From Lentisphaerota bacterium (GTDB lineage: Bacteria; Verrucomicrobiota; Lentisphaeria; Oligosphaerales; Oligosphaeraceae): 7,109 bases of DNA. The notes under the pieces are model-generated. The model saw nothing but the letters and a program-made list of their open reading frames with translations, was not told the DNA's origin and made no database searches. The stretch spans positions 1 to 7,109 of the forward strand of contig JAAZIY010000178.1 in assembly GCA_012800625.1 (NCBI GenBank), in the 5' to 3' direction. Shown in pieces: positions 1 to 6,091 of this stretch. Position 1 is the first letter of the stretch. Each line of letters begins with the position of its first letter. The position numbers and the translations under genes are program-made.

Positions 1-69
1 AAGAGGAAGCTGATTAAGCAGGCAAACCACAATGCCTAAAGCAGCGCCACAGTGAATCCCGCAGCCCTT

Positions 70-97
70 TTGGACTTGGTTAAAATTACATTACAAT
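70..97 (+). promoter_or_regulatory. Possible sigma70-like promoter upstream of the secretin gene
   Basis: TTGGAC at 70-75 could serve as a -35 box; only the TTG matches TTGACA well. It is followed after 16 bases by TACAAT at 92-97, which matches the -10 consensus TATAAT at five of six positions. The AT-rich stretch between and after the boxes (about 80-100) contrasts with the GC-rich coding DNA around it. Transcription would begin near 104 and give a leader of about 70 bases before the ATG at 174. This is a pattern match only. The weak -35 and the unknown promoter preferences of this organism keep confidence low, and the gene could equally be read from an upstream promoter outside the window. 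Confidence 0.35.
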
Positions 98-125
98 AAG
101 AGGACGAACCATCACAACAACTAAG

Positions 126-151
126 AAGGAGACTTGGTGTCTGGCTGCTAG
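126..151 (+). promoter_or_regulatory. Orphan Shine-Dalgarno followed by a four-codon mini-ORF in the secretin leader
   Basis: AAGGAG at 126-131 is a strong ribosome-binding site, but the secretin ATG at 174 is 42 bases further on. An in-frame TGA at 168-170 prevents the secretin frame from starting earlier. Five bases after the site lies GTG at 137, opening a minimal reading frame (GTG TCT GGC TGC TAG, 137-151; Met-Ser-Gly-Cys). No comparable purine-rich site stands just before 174. The ribosome may load here and reach 174 by reinitiation or through leader folding, or the mini-ORF may be a control element. Both are inference, and chance is also possible. Confidence 0.3.
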
Positions 152-173
152 CGCACTGAGTCGTATTTGATTT

Positions 174-3100
174 ATGGTAAAAACACACAGTAAATTTCGA
201 GTACTTGCATTCGCTCTTGGTTTGCCTGCCGCTTTTGCTTTGTTCGCCGGGCTGTTTATGTGCAGTCAGCTCAGTCATGCCGCGGAGGATTTAAACTTGG
301 CCGACATACAGGCCCTGGAGAGCAAGCTGAAGAGCGAGGAATCCGCCGTCTCCGGCGAGTTGAGTGCCGAAGAGTACCTGGGGCGCGCCAGAAAGAGCTT
401 TGAAGAGGCCAAGCTGGCTTTACAGGCCGCCGAGGATGCGGTTGCCGGCAAGGACTTGGCGCTGGCCGACAAGCAGCGTCAGGCCTATGAGCGCCATATG
501 GCCTCAGTCAATGCCATGGTGCTGCAGTTCTTGGGCAAGGCCAGCGAGGCCGAAAAGCTGGCCGGTGAGAATATTTTGAAGCAGATACCCGAATATAGCC
601 CGCGCATCACGGCGGTGCGCAGCGCCATCTTGTCGGCGCAGGAGTCGGCGCGGCGCTCGGAGCTTTTCAGCATTGCCGACAAGGCCTGCCGTGAGGCCGA
701 GACGATTATTGACGAGGCCATGAAGCTGGTCTTCCAGGCCTCGCGCAAATTTAGCGGCGGCAGTCTGGAAGAGGCTTTGAAGATGTACAGCGGCGTGAAG
801 AAGAAGGCCGCCGAGGCCGCTGCTTTGGTGGCGGAGCAGGCCGAGGCTCAGAACGAGGCAGCCAAGGCCATATTGCGCAAATGCGAGAGCTACCGCGTGC
901 ATGCCTGCATGGAAATTGCCAAGGTATACCGCTTGCAGGCCGAGAAGGACCCGGCCGGCGTGGGACCAAGCAAGGTCGATGACGCCATAGGCGAGCTGAG
1001 CAGCGCGCGCATCACAGAGTATGGCGACCAGCCCAGGGACGCGGTGTTGCTTGACCGCATAGACCGTGATATTCGCAACCTGCAGTCACTGCGTTCAGAA
1101 CTCGAGTTCAAATCCGAAACCGCGATTTCCGTGGTGATCCCTGACATGGCCGAGCGTGACTACAAGATCAAGGTCAAGCTTGAGGAGGGACGGGTGTTTT
1201 TGGACAACCGCCGTTTTGCCCAGGCACGCGAGTGCTTCGAGCAGGTTTTACTCGAGGACCCCTTCGAGCTTACCGCCATACGCAACCTGGCTCGCATCAA
1301 CGACGAGCTTAAAAAAGTTGCCGACCTGAAGCTGGAGACCATGCTCAAAGAGCGCCTGGCCGAGGTGCGCTGGCGCTGGAGCGAGCCGGTCACACCCCTG
1401 ATGAGCGGAGCAGTGGATGGTTTTGACGCCCGTACCATACGGCGCACCGACGACAGCCAGGGCATCAATAAAAAACTCGACCATATCGTCTTGCCCAAGA
1501 TAGTTTTTGACAATGACACTCTGAAGGATGTGCTCAACGACATCCTGCCGCGCAAGATCAAGGAGGCGGACCCGGACGGGGTCGGCGTCAATATCGTGGC
1601 GCTGCTTACGCCAATGACGCAAAGTGCCGCCACCCAGGAGACCATTCAGCAGCAGCGTGGCGTGCAGGATGATTTTGGTGCTGCTCCTGGTGATGACTTT
1701 GGCTTTGGCGACGACGCCTTCGGCGACTTTGGTGCCGACGACTTGCTTGCCCCTGTCGCCCCTGTGGTGCAGGAGGCTATTTCGATGGAGAGCATTGAGG
1801 ACAAGACGGTCAACCTGAATCTGACCAATGTGACCCCGCGCGAGGTGCTTACTTACCTGGCCATGGGCTACGGATTGAACGTGAAGGTGGCCGAGTCCGC
1901 CGTGCTGGTGGCTCACAAGAGCATCGTCATGGATCAGATGGAGACGCGTTACTATAGCGTGGCCGCCGGCGTCTTTGATTCGAGGCGCACGCGTAAAAAA
2001 CTCACCCGGCTGAAGCTTAAAACCAGTGATGACGATGACGACGATGACGACGACGACGACGACGACGACGATGAAGATGACGATAAGTATTTCATGGATG
2101 TGCAGACCGAGTTTGGCGAGATGGGCATTCCCAACCTGCCGGGCTCGCGCATCAAGTTCTTCGCGCGCTCCGGCAAGCTTATCGTGCACCACACCCCGGA
2201 GAATCATCAGCGTATCCGCAAGATACTCGATGAGATCAACGATATACCCGCACAGGTTACCATTGAGGCCAAGTTTGTCGAAGTGGTGCAGACTGACATG
2301 GACTCCTTGGGCTTCGACTGGAGCCTGCTGGGCGGTGGCGTGCGCTACGAGGGCGGCACTGGCAAAGGCGATCATTTCCTGCCCAGCGATATTACCGGTG
2401 CCAATACCGGCGTGGGCAAAGGGCGCAATTTCCAAATGGGCATAGGCAAGGAGTCGCTTAATAGCAAGAACCAGATCAGCAACGGACTGCGCTTCGCCGA
2501 GACCTTCTTCTCGGACACCGTGGTGAACGACGGCTTGTTCTCGGTGTTCTCCATCCTCGGCAACTTTGCCTTCGAGACCGTTATCCATGCCATACAGCAG
2601 GAGACTCACACCGACGTGCTCTCCTCGCCCAAGGTCACCACTATCAGCGGTAAAACCGCACAGCTGAAAATGGTGAAGATACGTTATTTTCCGGAGAGCT
2701 GGACCGAGCCGGAGATCGAGACCGACACCGGCGACGCCGGCAACGTCACCAGCTACACCCCGTCCATCCCCGAATTGGGCGAGGAGACCGAGCTGGGCGT
2801 TATTCTTGACGTCACCCCGAATGTGTCTGCCGACGAATATTCGGTGGATCTGGAACTGATCCCGCAAGTGATAGACTTTGTCGACTGGGAGGACTATAGC
2901 TATGATATGATTATCAGCGGGCAGACGGTGTCGGTACCCATGAAAATGCCTATCTTGTCCAAACGCGAGGTCAACACCAAGGTTATCGTGTATGACAATG
3001 AGACCATTGTTCTTGGCGGCATGGTAGGCGAGCGCATGGAGCGTTTTAACGACCGCGTCCCGCTTTTGGGCAGCATTCCTTTGCTAGGCCGTCTGTTTAC

Positions 3101-3224
3101 CAGCAAGGGCGAACGCGGCATTAAGACCAACCTGATGGTCTTTGTCAACGTCAGACTGGTGAAGCCCGACGGACAGCCGGTGCGAGCCAACGAGGTGCGC
3201 GGACTGTATGACTTCAAGCATTAA
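174..3224 (+). CDS. Outer-membrane secretin (GspD/PilQ superfamily, PVC-type) with poly-Asp insertion
   Basis: This protein should form the multimeric outer-membrane channel of a type IV pilus or type II secretion system. Residues 1-36 are a Sec signal peptide (basic start, hydrophobic 10-29, likely cleavage after SHA36 or HAA37). About 40-380 is helical and Ala/Glu/Lys-rich, with a TPR-like unit at 329-380. About 437-480 (LPKIVFDNDTLKDVLNDIL) and 546-580 look like secretin N-type domains; between them lies an Asp/Phe/Gly-rich linker (499-523). 619-637 is a run of 15 Asp then Glu-Asp-Asp-Asp. 638-690 is a third N-type domain, followed by the secretin domain from about 692 (AQVTIEAKFVEV, then LGFDW). 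VLSSPKV is at 815-821, GGM at 948-950, and the signature VPLLGSIPLLGRLF at 962-975. At 1016 residues it is longer than typical PilQ or GspD (about 650-800), mainly because of the N-terminal region. It resembles the Amuc_1098-like secretins of Verrucomicrobiota; that subfamily and the pilus-versus-T2SS choice are inference, as no pilus neighbours are in view. The start at 174 is forced by a stop at 168-170 and keeps the signal peptide; it lacks a near Shine-Dalgarno. Confidence 0.93.
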   Translation: MVKTHSKFRVLAFALGLPAAFALFAGLFMCSQLSHAAEDLNLADIQALESKLKSEESAVSGELSAEEYLGRARKSFEEAKLALQAAEDAVAGKDLALADKQRQAYERHMASVNAMVLQFLGKASEAEKLAGENILKQIPEYSPRITAVRSAILSAQESARRSELFSIADKACREAETIIDEAMKLVFQASRKFSGGSLEEALKMYSGVKKKAAEAAALVAEQAEAQNEAAKAILRKCESYRVHACMEIAKVYRLQAEKDPAGVGPSKVDDAIGELSSARITEYGDQPRDAVLLDRIDRDIRNLQSLRSELEFKSETAISVVIPDMAERDYKIKVKLEEGRVFLDNRRFAQARECFEQVLLEDPFELTAIRNLARINDELKKVADLKLETMLKERLAEVRWRWSEPVTPLMSGAVDGFDARTIRRTDDSQGINKKLDHIVLPKIVFDNDTLKDVLNDILPRKIKEADPDGVGVNIVALLTPMTQSAATQETIQQQRGVQDDFGAAPGDDFGFGDDAFGDFGADDLLAPVAPVVQEAISMESIEDKTVNLNLTNVTPREVLTYLAMGYGLNVKVAESAVLVAHKSIVMDQMETRYYSVAAGVFDSRRTRKKLTRLKLKTSDDDDDDDDDDDDDDDEDDDKYFMDVQTEFGEMGIPNLPGSRIKFFARSGKLIVHHTPENHQRIRKILDEINDIPAQVTIEAKFVEVVQTDMDSLGFDWSLLGGGVRYEGGTGKGDHFLPSDITGANTGVGKGRNFQMGIGKESLNSKNQISNGLRFAETFFSDTVVNDGLFSVFSILGNFAFETVIHAIQQETHTDVLSSPKVTTISGKTAQLKMVKIRYFPESWTEPEIETDTGDAGNVTSYTPSIPELGEETELGVILDVTPNVSADEYSVDLELIPQVIDFVDWEDYSYDMIISGQTVSVPMKMPILSKREVNTKVIVYDNETIVLGGMVGERMERFNDRVPLLGSIPLLGRLFTSKGERGIKTNLMVFVNVRLVKPDGQPVRANEVRGLYDFKH
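2028..2084 (+). repeat. GAY microsatellite encoding poly-aspartate inside the secretin
   Basis: Nineteen consecutive codons are GAT, GAC or GAA, giving 15 Asp, one Glu and three Asp (residues 619-637). Eight GAC codons in a row (2046-2069) form an almost pure trinucleotide repeat, the kind of tract that can gain or lose units by slippage without breaking the frame. It follows a basic patch (RRTRKKLTRLKLK, about 603-615), so a strongly positive segment is immediately succeeded by a strongly negative one. It lies between two N-type domains on the periplasmic side. Calcium binding or a flexible charged linker is conceivable, but nothing in the sequence settles the role. Confidence 0.9.
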
Positions 3225-3253
3225 TCCATAACAATAGGACTGAACAGGCATGA

Positions 3254-3283
3254 ATTAGTGTGCCTTGGTGTGTCTTAGTGTCC
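3254..3283 (-). repeat. Decamer repeat array, left inverted arm (3 units)
   Basis: Read on the - strand, this stretch is GGACACTAAG, ACACACCAAG, GCACACTAAT: three contiguous 10-base units of a family close to NCACACTAAG. It starts 29 bases after the secretin stop codon. The same family in opposite orientation lies at 3354-3403. Over 30 bases this arm matches the reverse complement of 3354-3383 at 25 positions. It contains no open frame of note. I do not recognise it as a named repeat family. Confidence 0.8.
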
Positions 3284-3300
3284 AAATAGTCACACTGTTG

Positions 3301-3333
3301 AGAAAACCGCTTTGAGGCTCAAAGCGGTTTTCT
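3301..3333 (+). terminator. Rho-independent terminator hairpin after the secretin gene
   Basis: The arms AGAAAACCGCTTTGAG (3301-3316) and CTCAAAGCGGTTTTCT (3318-3333) are perfect reverse complements of 16 bases around a single central G; in RNA the innermost pairs would open into a small loop. The rising arm begins with an A run and the falling arm ends TTTTCT followed by ACTTTTG, so the structure can terminate transcripts of the secretin gene and, read from the other strand, would also carry a U-rich tail. It sits 77 bases past the stop codon. There is no gene on the - strand in this window that would need it. Confidence 0.85.
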
Positions 3334-3353
3334 ACTTTTGATGCCCCGAATGT

Positions 3354-3403
3354 GGACACCAAGACACACGAAGATACACTAAGTCACACGAAGGCACACT
3401 GCT
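3354..3403 (+). repeat. Decamer repeat array, right arm (4 units plus a partial fifth)
   Basis: Five contiguous 10-base units: GGACACCAAG, ACACACGAAG, ATACACTAAG, TCACACGAAG, GCACACTGCT, the last diverging after its first seven bases. The shared core is ACAC-N-AAG. This is the family seen inverted at 3254-3283 and direct again at 6020-6082. The tract ends 30 bases before the favoured murD start (3434) and 3 bases before the upstream ATG at 3407. GAAGG at 3390-3394, formed at a unit junction, is the only purine-rich motif near 3407. No promoter with two convincing boxes is visible between the terminator and murD. Confidence 0.85.
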
Positions 3404-3433
3404 GTAATGCCTCTTTTTAGACGCGGATTAGTT

Positions 3434-4813
3434 ATGAGTCAGCTTGAAGATAGCCATATACTGGTGTTGGGCGGCGGCATCAGCGGCAGAGCAGCTGCCT
3501 TGTTGGCGGCCAGCAAGGGTGCTCAGGTCAGCCTGCTGGACGAGGGCGGCATTGCGCAAAAGACGGCCCTCGAGGCGGCCGGCGTCGCCTGCCACGAGTT
3601 TTGGCGGCAGGGGCACTGGGGCGGGCGGCTCGACGCTTGCATCATCAGCCCTGGCATCGCGGCGGACAGCGGGCTGGGGCGCCTGGCCTCACGCCTCCAA
3701 CCCGGACTGCTGCTTTCCGAGCTGTCTTTTGCCGCCCGCTTTTGTACAGTGCCGCTGCTGGGAGTGAGCGGCAGCAACGGCAAGACCAGCACGGTAGAGC
3801 TGCTCTGTGCCTGCCTGCAAGGCCTGGGCCTGCGCGCGCAGGCGGCAGGCAATATAGGCTTGCCCTTGTCGCAGCTCTTGCTGGACGGCGCCGAACTGGA
3901 CTACATCGTGCTGGAGATCAGCTCCTTTCAAATGGAGCACAGTGAAAACCTGCCCCTGCACCGAGCAGTGCTGCTCAATCTCAGTGCCGACCATCTTGAC
4001 CGGCATGGCAGCACAGAGGCATACTATGCCTTGAAGATCAAGATGCTCGAACAAACGCCCAAAACCGGAGTGCTCTTGCTTAACCAAGAACTGAGCCAGC
4101 GGGCAGAGCTGCACAAATGCCTGCGCTCGCATCGCCATCTCAGCTTTAGCTGCAAGGCGAACCTGGATGCCGACTTTTGCCTGTCGGCGGAGGGCAAGAG
4201 CCTGGGACGTCGCAGAAACGGTATTTTCGAACCGCTGCTGCAGTGTGCCGAGCTGGCCATCGGCGGACGACATAACTATGAAAACGCGCTGGCGGTGCTG
4301 GCTACCCTGGCTAGCCTGGATATGCCCCTGCAGCAGGCCTTGCCGACATTGCGTAATTTTCAGGTCGGCAAACACAGGCTGCAGTTTGTTGATGAGCTGG
4401 ACGGCGTGAGCTATATCAATGACTCGAAGGCCACCAATGTGGACGCCATGATAAATGCGCTGGCCTGCATAGGAGAAACAAAAGGCAAGAAAATCATCCT
4501 GATTGCCGGCGGAATCGATAAGGCCTGCCGCTTTGATGAGGCAAAAAGCGCTTTGAGGATGTATGTTAAACAAGTGTTGCTAATCGGCCAGGCTAAAGAG
4601 ACAATCTGCCTGGCATGGCGGAATTTGGTCCCCCTGGAAAAATTTGACGATTTCCACTCCGCGCTCAAAAAAGCCGCCCTGGTCGCTTTGCCTGGCGACG
4701 TGGTTTTGCTGGCGCCGGGCTGTGCCAGCCAGGATATGTTTGCTGGCTATGAGCAAAGAGGGGAAATCTTTATGGAATTTGTTGAAAAACTAAAAAGGAG
4801 CATTCAAAAATGA
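3434..4813 (+). CDS. murD: UDP-N-acetylmuramoyl-L-alanine--D-glutamate ligase (MurD)
   Basis: This cytoplasmic enzyme adds D-glutamate to UDP-MurNAc-L-alanine using ATP, the second amino-acid step of peptidoglycan precursor synthesis. From this start it is 459 residues (E. coli MurD is 438). It shows an N-terminal Rossmann-like strand (HILVLGGGISGRAAALL), the Mur-ligase P-loop GVSGSNGKTST with Lys117, NLSADHLDRHGS, and AYYALKIKMLEQ, which carries the lysine expected to be carbamylated. Also present are GRHNYENALAVLA, KHRLQFVDELDGV followed by YINDSKATNVDAM, and the C-terminal LLAPGCASQDMF with YEQRGEIFMEF; all correspond to conserved MurD blocks. An ATG at 3407 in the same frame would add nine residues (MPLFRRGLV), but those codons (CTT, TTT, AGA, TTA, GTT) are unlike the GC-rich usage here, and 3434 places the first strand at the usual distance, so I prefer 3434; neither has a strong ribosome site. 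The gene overlaps the next by ATGA. Cysteine is frequent (about 13). Confidence 0.96.
   Translation: MSQLEDSHILVLGGGISGRAAALLAASKGAQVSLLDEGGIAQKTALEAAGVACHEFWRQGHWGGRLDACIISPGIAADSGLGRLASRLQPGLLLSELSFAARFCTVPLLGVSGSNGKTSTVELLCACLQGLGLRAQAAGNIGLPLSQLLLDGAELDYIVLEISSFQMEHSENLPLHRAVLLNLSADHLDRHGSTEAYYALKIKMLEQTPKTGVLLLNQELSQRAELHKCLRSHRHLSFSCKANLDADFCLSAEGKSLGRRRNGIFEPLLQCAELAIGGRHNYENALAVLATLASLDMPLQQALPTLRNFQVGKHRLQFVDELDGVSYINDSKATNVDAMINALACIGETKGKKIILIAGGIDKACRFDEAKSALRMYVKQVLLIGQAKETICLAWRNLVPLEKFDDFHSALKKAALVALPGDVVLLAPGCASQDMFAGYEQRGEIFMEFVEKLKRSIQK
4795..4800 (+). promoter_or_regulatory. Shine-Dalgarno for the LysM lipoprotein gene, inside murD
   Basis: AAGGAG within the last codons of murD stands 9 bases before the ATG at 4810. 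That ATG overlaps the murD stop (ATGA, 4810-4813). This strong site in the window's only short-spaced arrangement fixes the lipoprotein start and implies translational coupling to murD. Confidence 0.85.
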
Positions 4814-6018
4814 AACCCTGCCTGTCAGCTCGTTGTGCGCAGTTCACCCTTATGCTTTTAGGCGCCGCCGGCCTGGCCTTATTTAGTTCCTGCAAAACGC
4901 AGGCGCCGGCCAGCAATGCCGGCCTGCTCGGCAGCCGAGACCTGGTGCCGCCGCCTTACGCGCGTCCTCTGCCCCCAGTTGAAAGTCCCCGCGCTCTGCC
5001 CTCGAGCGAGCCGGTTTTTCCATCTGACTCCGGCCGTGGCACCCCGGCCAGGCCGGCTGCGACCGGCGATATGGCAGTCGGGTTTGTTCCGGCGGAGAGT
5101 CCGGCTTTCATCCCTTCCGACTCAGTTGCTGATGCCGAGCAGGTTTTGCTCAAGCCCGAAGCTAAGCGCCAGCCTAGCAGCGTCAGCGCCAGCAGCACGG
5201 TGGCGGTTGTGTTGCCGCCCAGTCCACCAGCTGGCGGGGCGCTTGAGCCTCCCGCACGACGCTATCAGGTGCAGAAAGGCGATACGCTTTCAGGCATAGC
5301 CCTGGCTTACGATGTCAGGTGGCAGGATATCGCCGCGCTCAACCCCGCTGTAGACCCGAAACGCATGCGCGTCGGGCAGGATTTGGTTCTGCCCTCGTAT
5401 GCGGCGGAAAAGCCTGGCAACATCACTCGTTTGAGCGGCTCCGGCTCCGCTCAGAAAGCCGGCGCCAGCAAAGCTAAGCCGACTACTGTAGCCAGCTTGC
5501 CCAGTGAGGGACTCTACACTGTGGTTTCCGGTGACAGCCTGTGGACCATATCGCAGCGCTTCAAAGTCAGCATTGACGACATTCGCAACTGGAACTCGCT
5601 GAAGACCGACAAGCTGATGGTGGGGCAAAAACTGAAGCTCAAGGGCAGCGCCGGTACGGCGAAAAAAGGCGCTGCTGAAGCCGTCAAGAGCAATGCGACA
5701 ACTGTGCCTACAGTGAGTACGCTGGGACCTGAGCCGGCGAGCGAGAGCAGGGCGGATAGCCAGAGTGGACAGGAGGTGCAACAAGAGCAGGCCGCTGAGC
5801 AGGCCGCCATTGTGATTCCTGAAGAGGTGACCCCTGAAAAACCGATCCACGAAAAAGTATTCACGCATTTGGCCGGCGCGGATGATACCCTGGAGTCTTT
5901 GGCTCGCGACTACGAGACCAAGGTAGAGGACATCCTTAGACTCAACCCGCAGATCAAGTCCAACGCCGACCTGAAACCCGGCACCGAGGTGAAGATCACT
6001 CTGGATCCAAACCACTGA
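4810..6018 (+). CDS. LysM-domain lipoprotein, peptidoglycan-binding
   Basis: A 402-residue secreted lipoprotein that should bind peptidoglycan glycan chains. Residues 1-27 are a signal peptide ending in a lipobox-like FSSC with Cys28 as the lipidation site; Phe at -3 is less usual than Leu. About 29-150 is a Pro/Ala/Ser-rich linker of low complexity. LysM1 is at 152-196 (YQVQKGDTLSGIA through MRVGQDLVLPS), LysM2 at 236-279 (YTVVSGDSLWTIS through LMVGQKLKLKG). A third, divergent LysM-like unit is at about 350-400 (ADDTLESLARDYETKVEDIL, then LKPGTEVKITL), after a Glu/Gln-rich linker. No catalytic domain is visible: no M23 peptidase, NlpC/P60 or amidase motifs. It is therefore NlpD-like only in its lipobox and LysM units. 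In Chlamydia, as I recall, murD is likewise followed by a LysM gene annotated nlpD, then ftsW; the coupling here fits that arrangement. It could anchor the outer membrane to the wall or recruit wall enzymes; this is inference. Confidence 0.9.
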   Translation: MKPCLSARCAQFTLMLLGAAGLALFSSCKTQAPASNAGLLGSRDLVPPPYARPLPPVESPRALPSSEPVFPSDSGRGTPARPAATGDMAVGFVPAESPAFIPSDSVADAEQVLLKPEAKRQPSSVSASSTVAVVLPPSPPAGGALEPPARRYQVQKGDTLSGIALAYDVRWQDIAALNPAVDPKRMRVGQDLVLPSYAAEKPGNITRLSGSGSAQKAGASKAKPTTVASLPSEGLYTVVSGDSLWTISQRFKVSIDDIRNWNSLKTDKLMVGQKLKLKGSAGTAKKGAAEAVKSNATTVPTVSTLGPEPASESRADSQSGQEVQQEQAAEQAAIVIPEEVTPEKPIHEKVFTHLAGADDTLESLARDYETKVEDILRLNPQIKSNADLKPGTEVKITLDPNH

Positions 6019-6019
6019 G

Positions 6020-6082
6020 GCACACGAAGGGGGGAGGGCACGAAGACACACTAAGGCACACTAAGGCACACTAAGGCACAGC
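6020..6082 (+). repeat. Decamer repeat array between the LysM gene and the desulfurase
   Basis: The tract begins 1 base after the LysM stop codon. Units are GCACACGAAG (6020-6029), a G-rich interruption (6030-6037), a shortened GCACGAAG (6038-6045), ACACACTAAG (6046-6055), then GCACACTAAG twice exactly (6056-6075) and a partial GCACAGC (6076-6082). This is the same family and orientation as 3354-3403, but more homogeneous, suggesting more recent duplication. Stops cut the desulfurase frame here (TAA at 6062-6064), so the tract is untranslated at least up to 6064. There is no terminator hairpin in this gap. Confidence 0.85.
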
Positions 6083-6091
6083 AACTCATCC

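Noticed and set aside
1..39. Open frame AAG through TAA (37-39) that could be the last 12 codons of an upstream + strand gene
   Set aside because: Twelve residues (KRKLIKQANHNA) are too few to identify or to separate from chance; frame 3 also stops soon, at 15-17. No terminator hairpin follows that would confirm a gene end.
1248..2867. 539-codon open frame on the - strand
   Set aside because: It lies wholly inside the secretin gene, its protein is His/Val/Leu-rich low-complexity where it opposes the poly-Asp tract, and it shows no family motif. It is an antisense shadow of GC-rich codons.
3254..3403. Decamer arrays as a CRISPR array
   Set aside because: Units are 10 bases, directly contiguous and without spacers; no cas gene is present.
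3254..3403. Insertion sequence or MITE with target-site duplication
   Set aside because: There is no transposase frame, no clear terminal inverted repeat ending in a short direct duplication, and the imperfect unit structure continues elsewhere at 6020-6082 without the hairpin.
3689..4573. 294-codon open frame on the - strand
   Set aside because: It is antisense to murD, whose motifs are unambiguous; the - strand protein has no recognisable domain.
6028..6038. G-rich AAGGGGGGAGGG-like stretch as a ribosome site or G-quadruplex
   Set aside because: It lies more than 50 bases before the desulfurase start with no start codon nearby, and has too few separate G runs for a four-run quadruplex.
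5290..6051. 253-codon open frame on the - strand running into the decamer tract
   Set aside because: It is antisense to the LysM lipoprotein, with no family motif and no ribosome site considered convincing.
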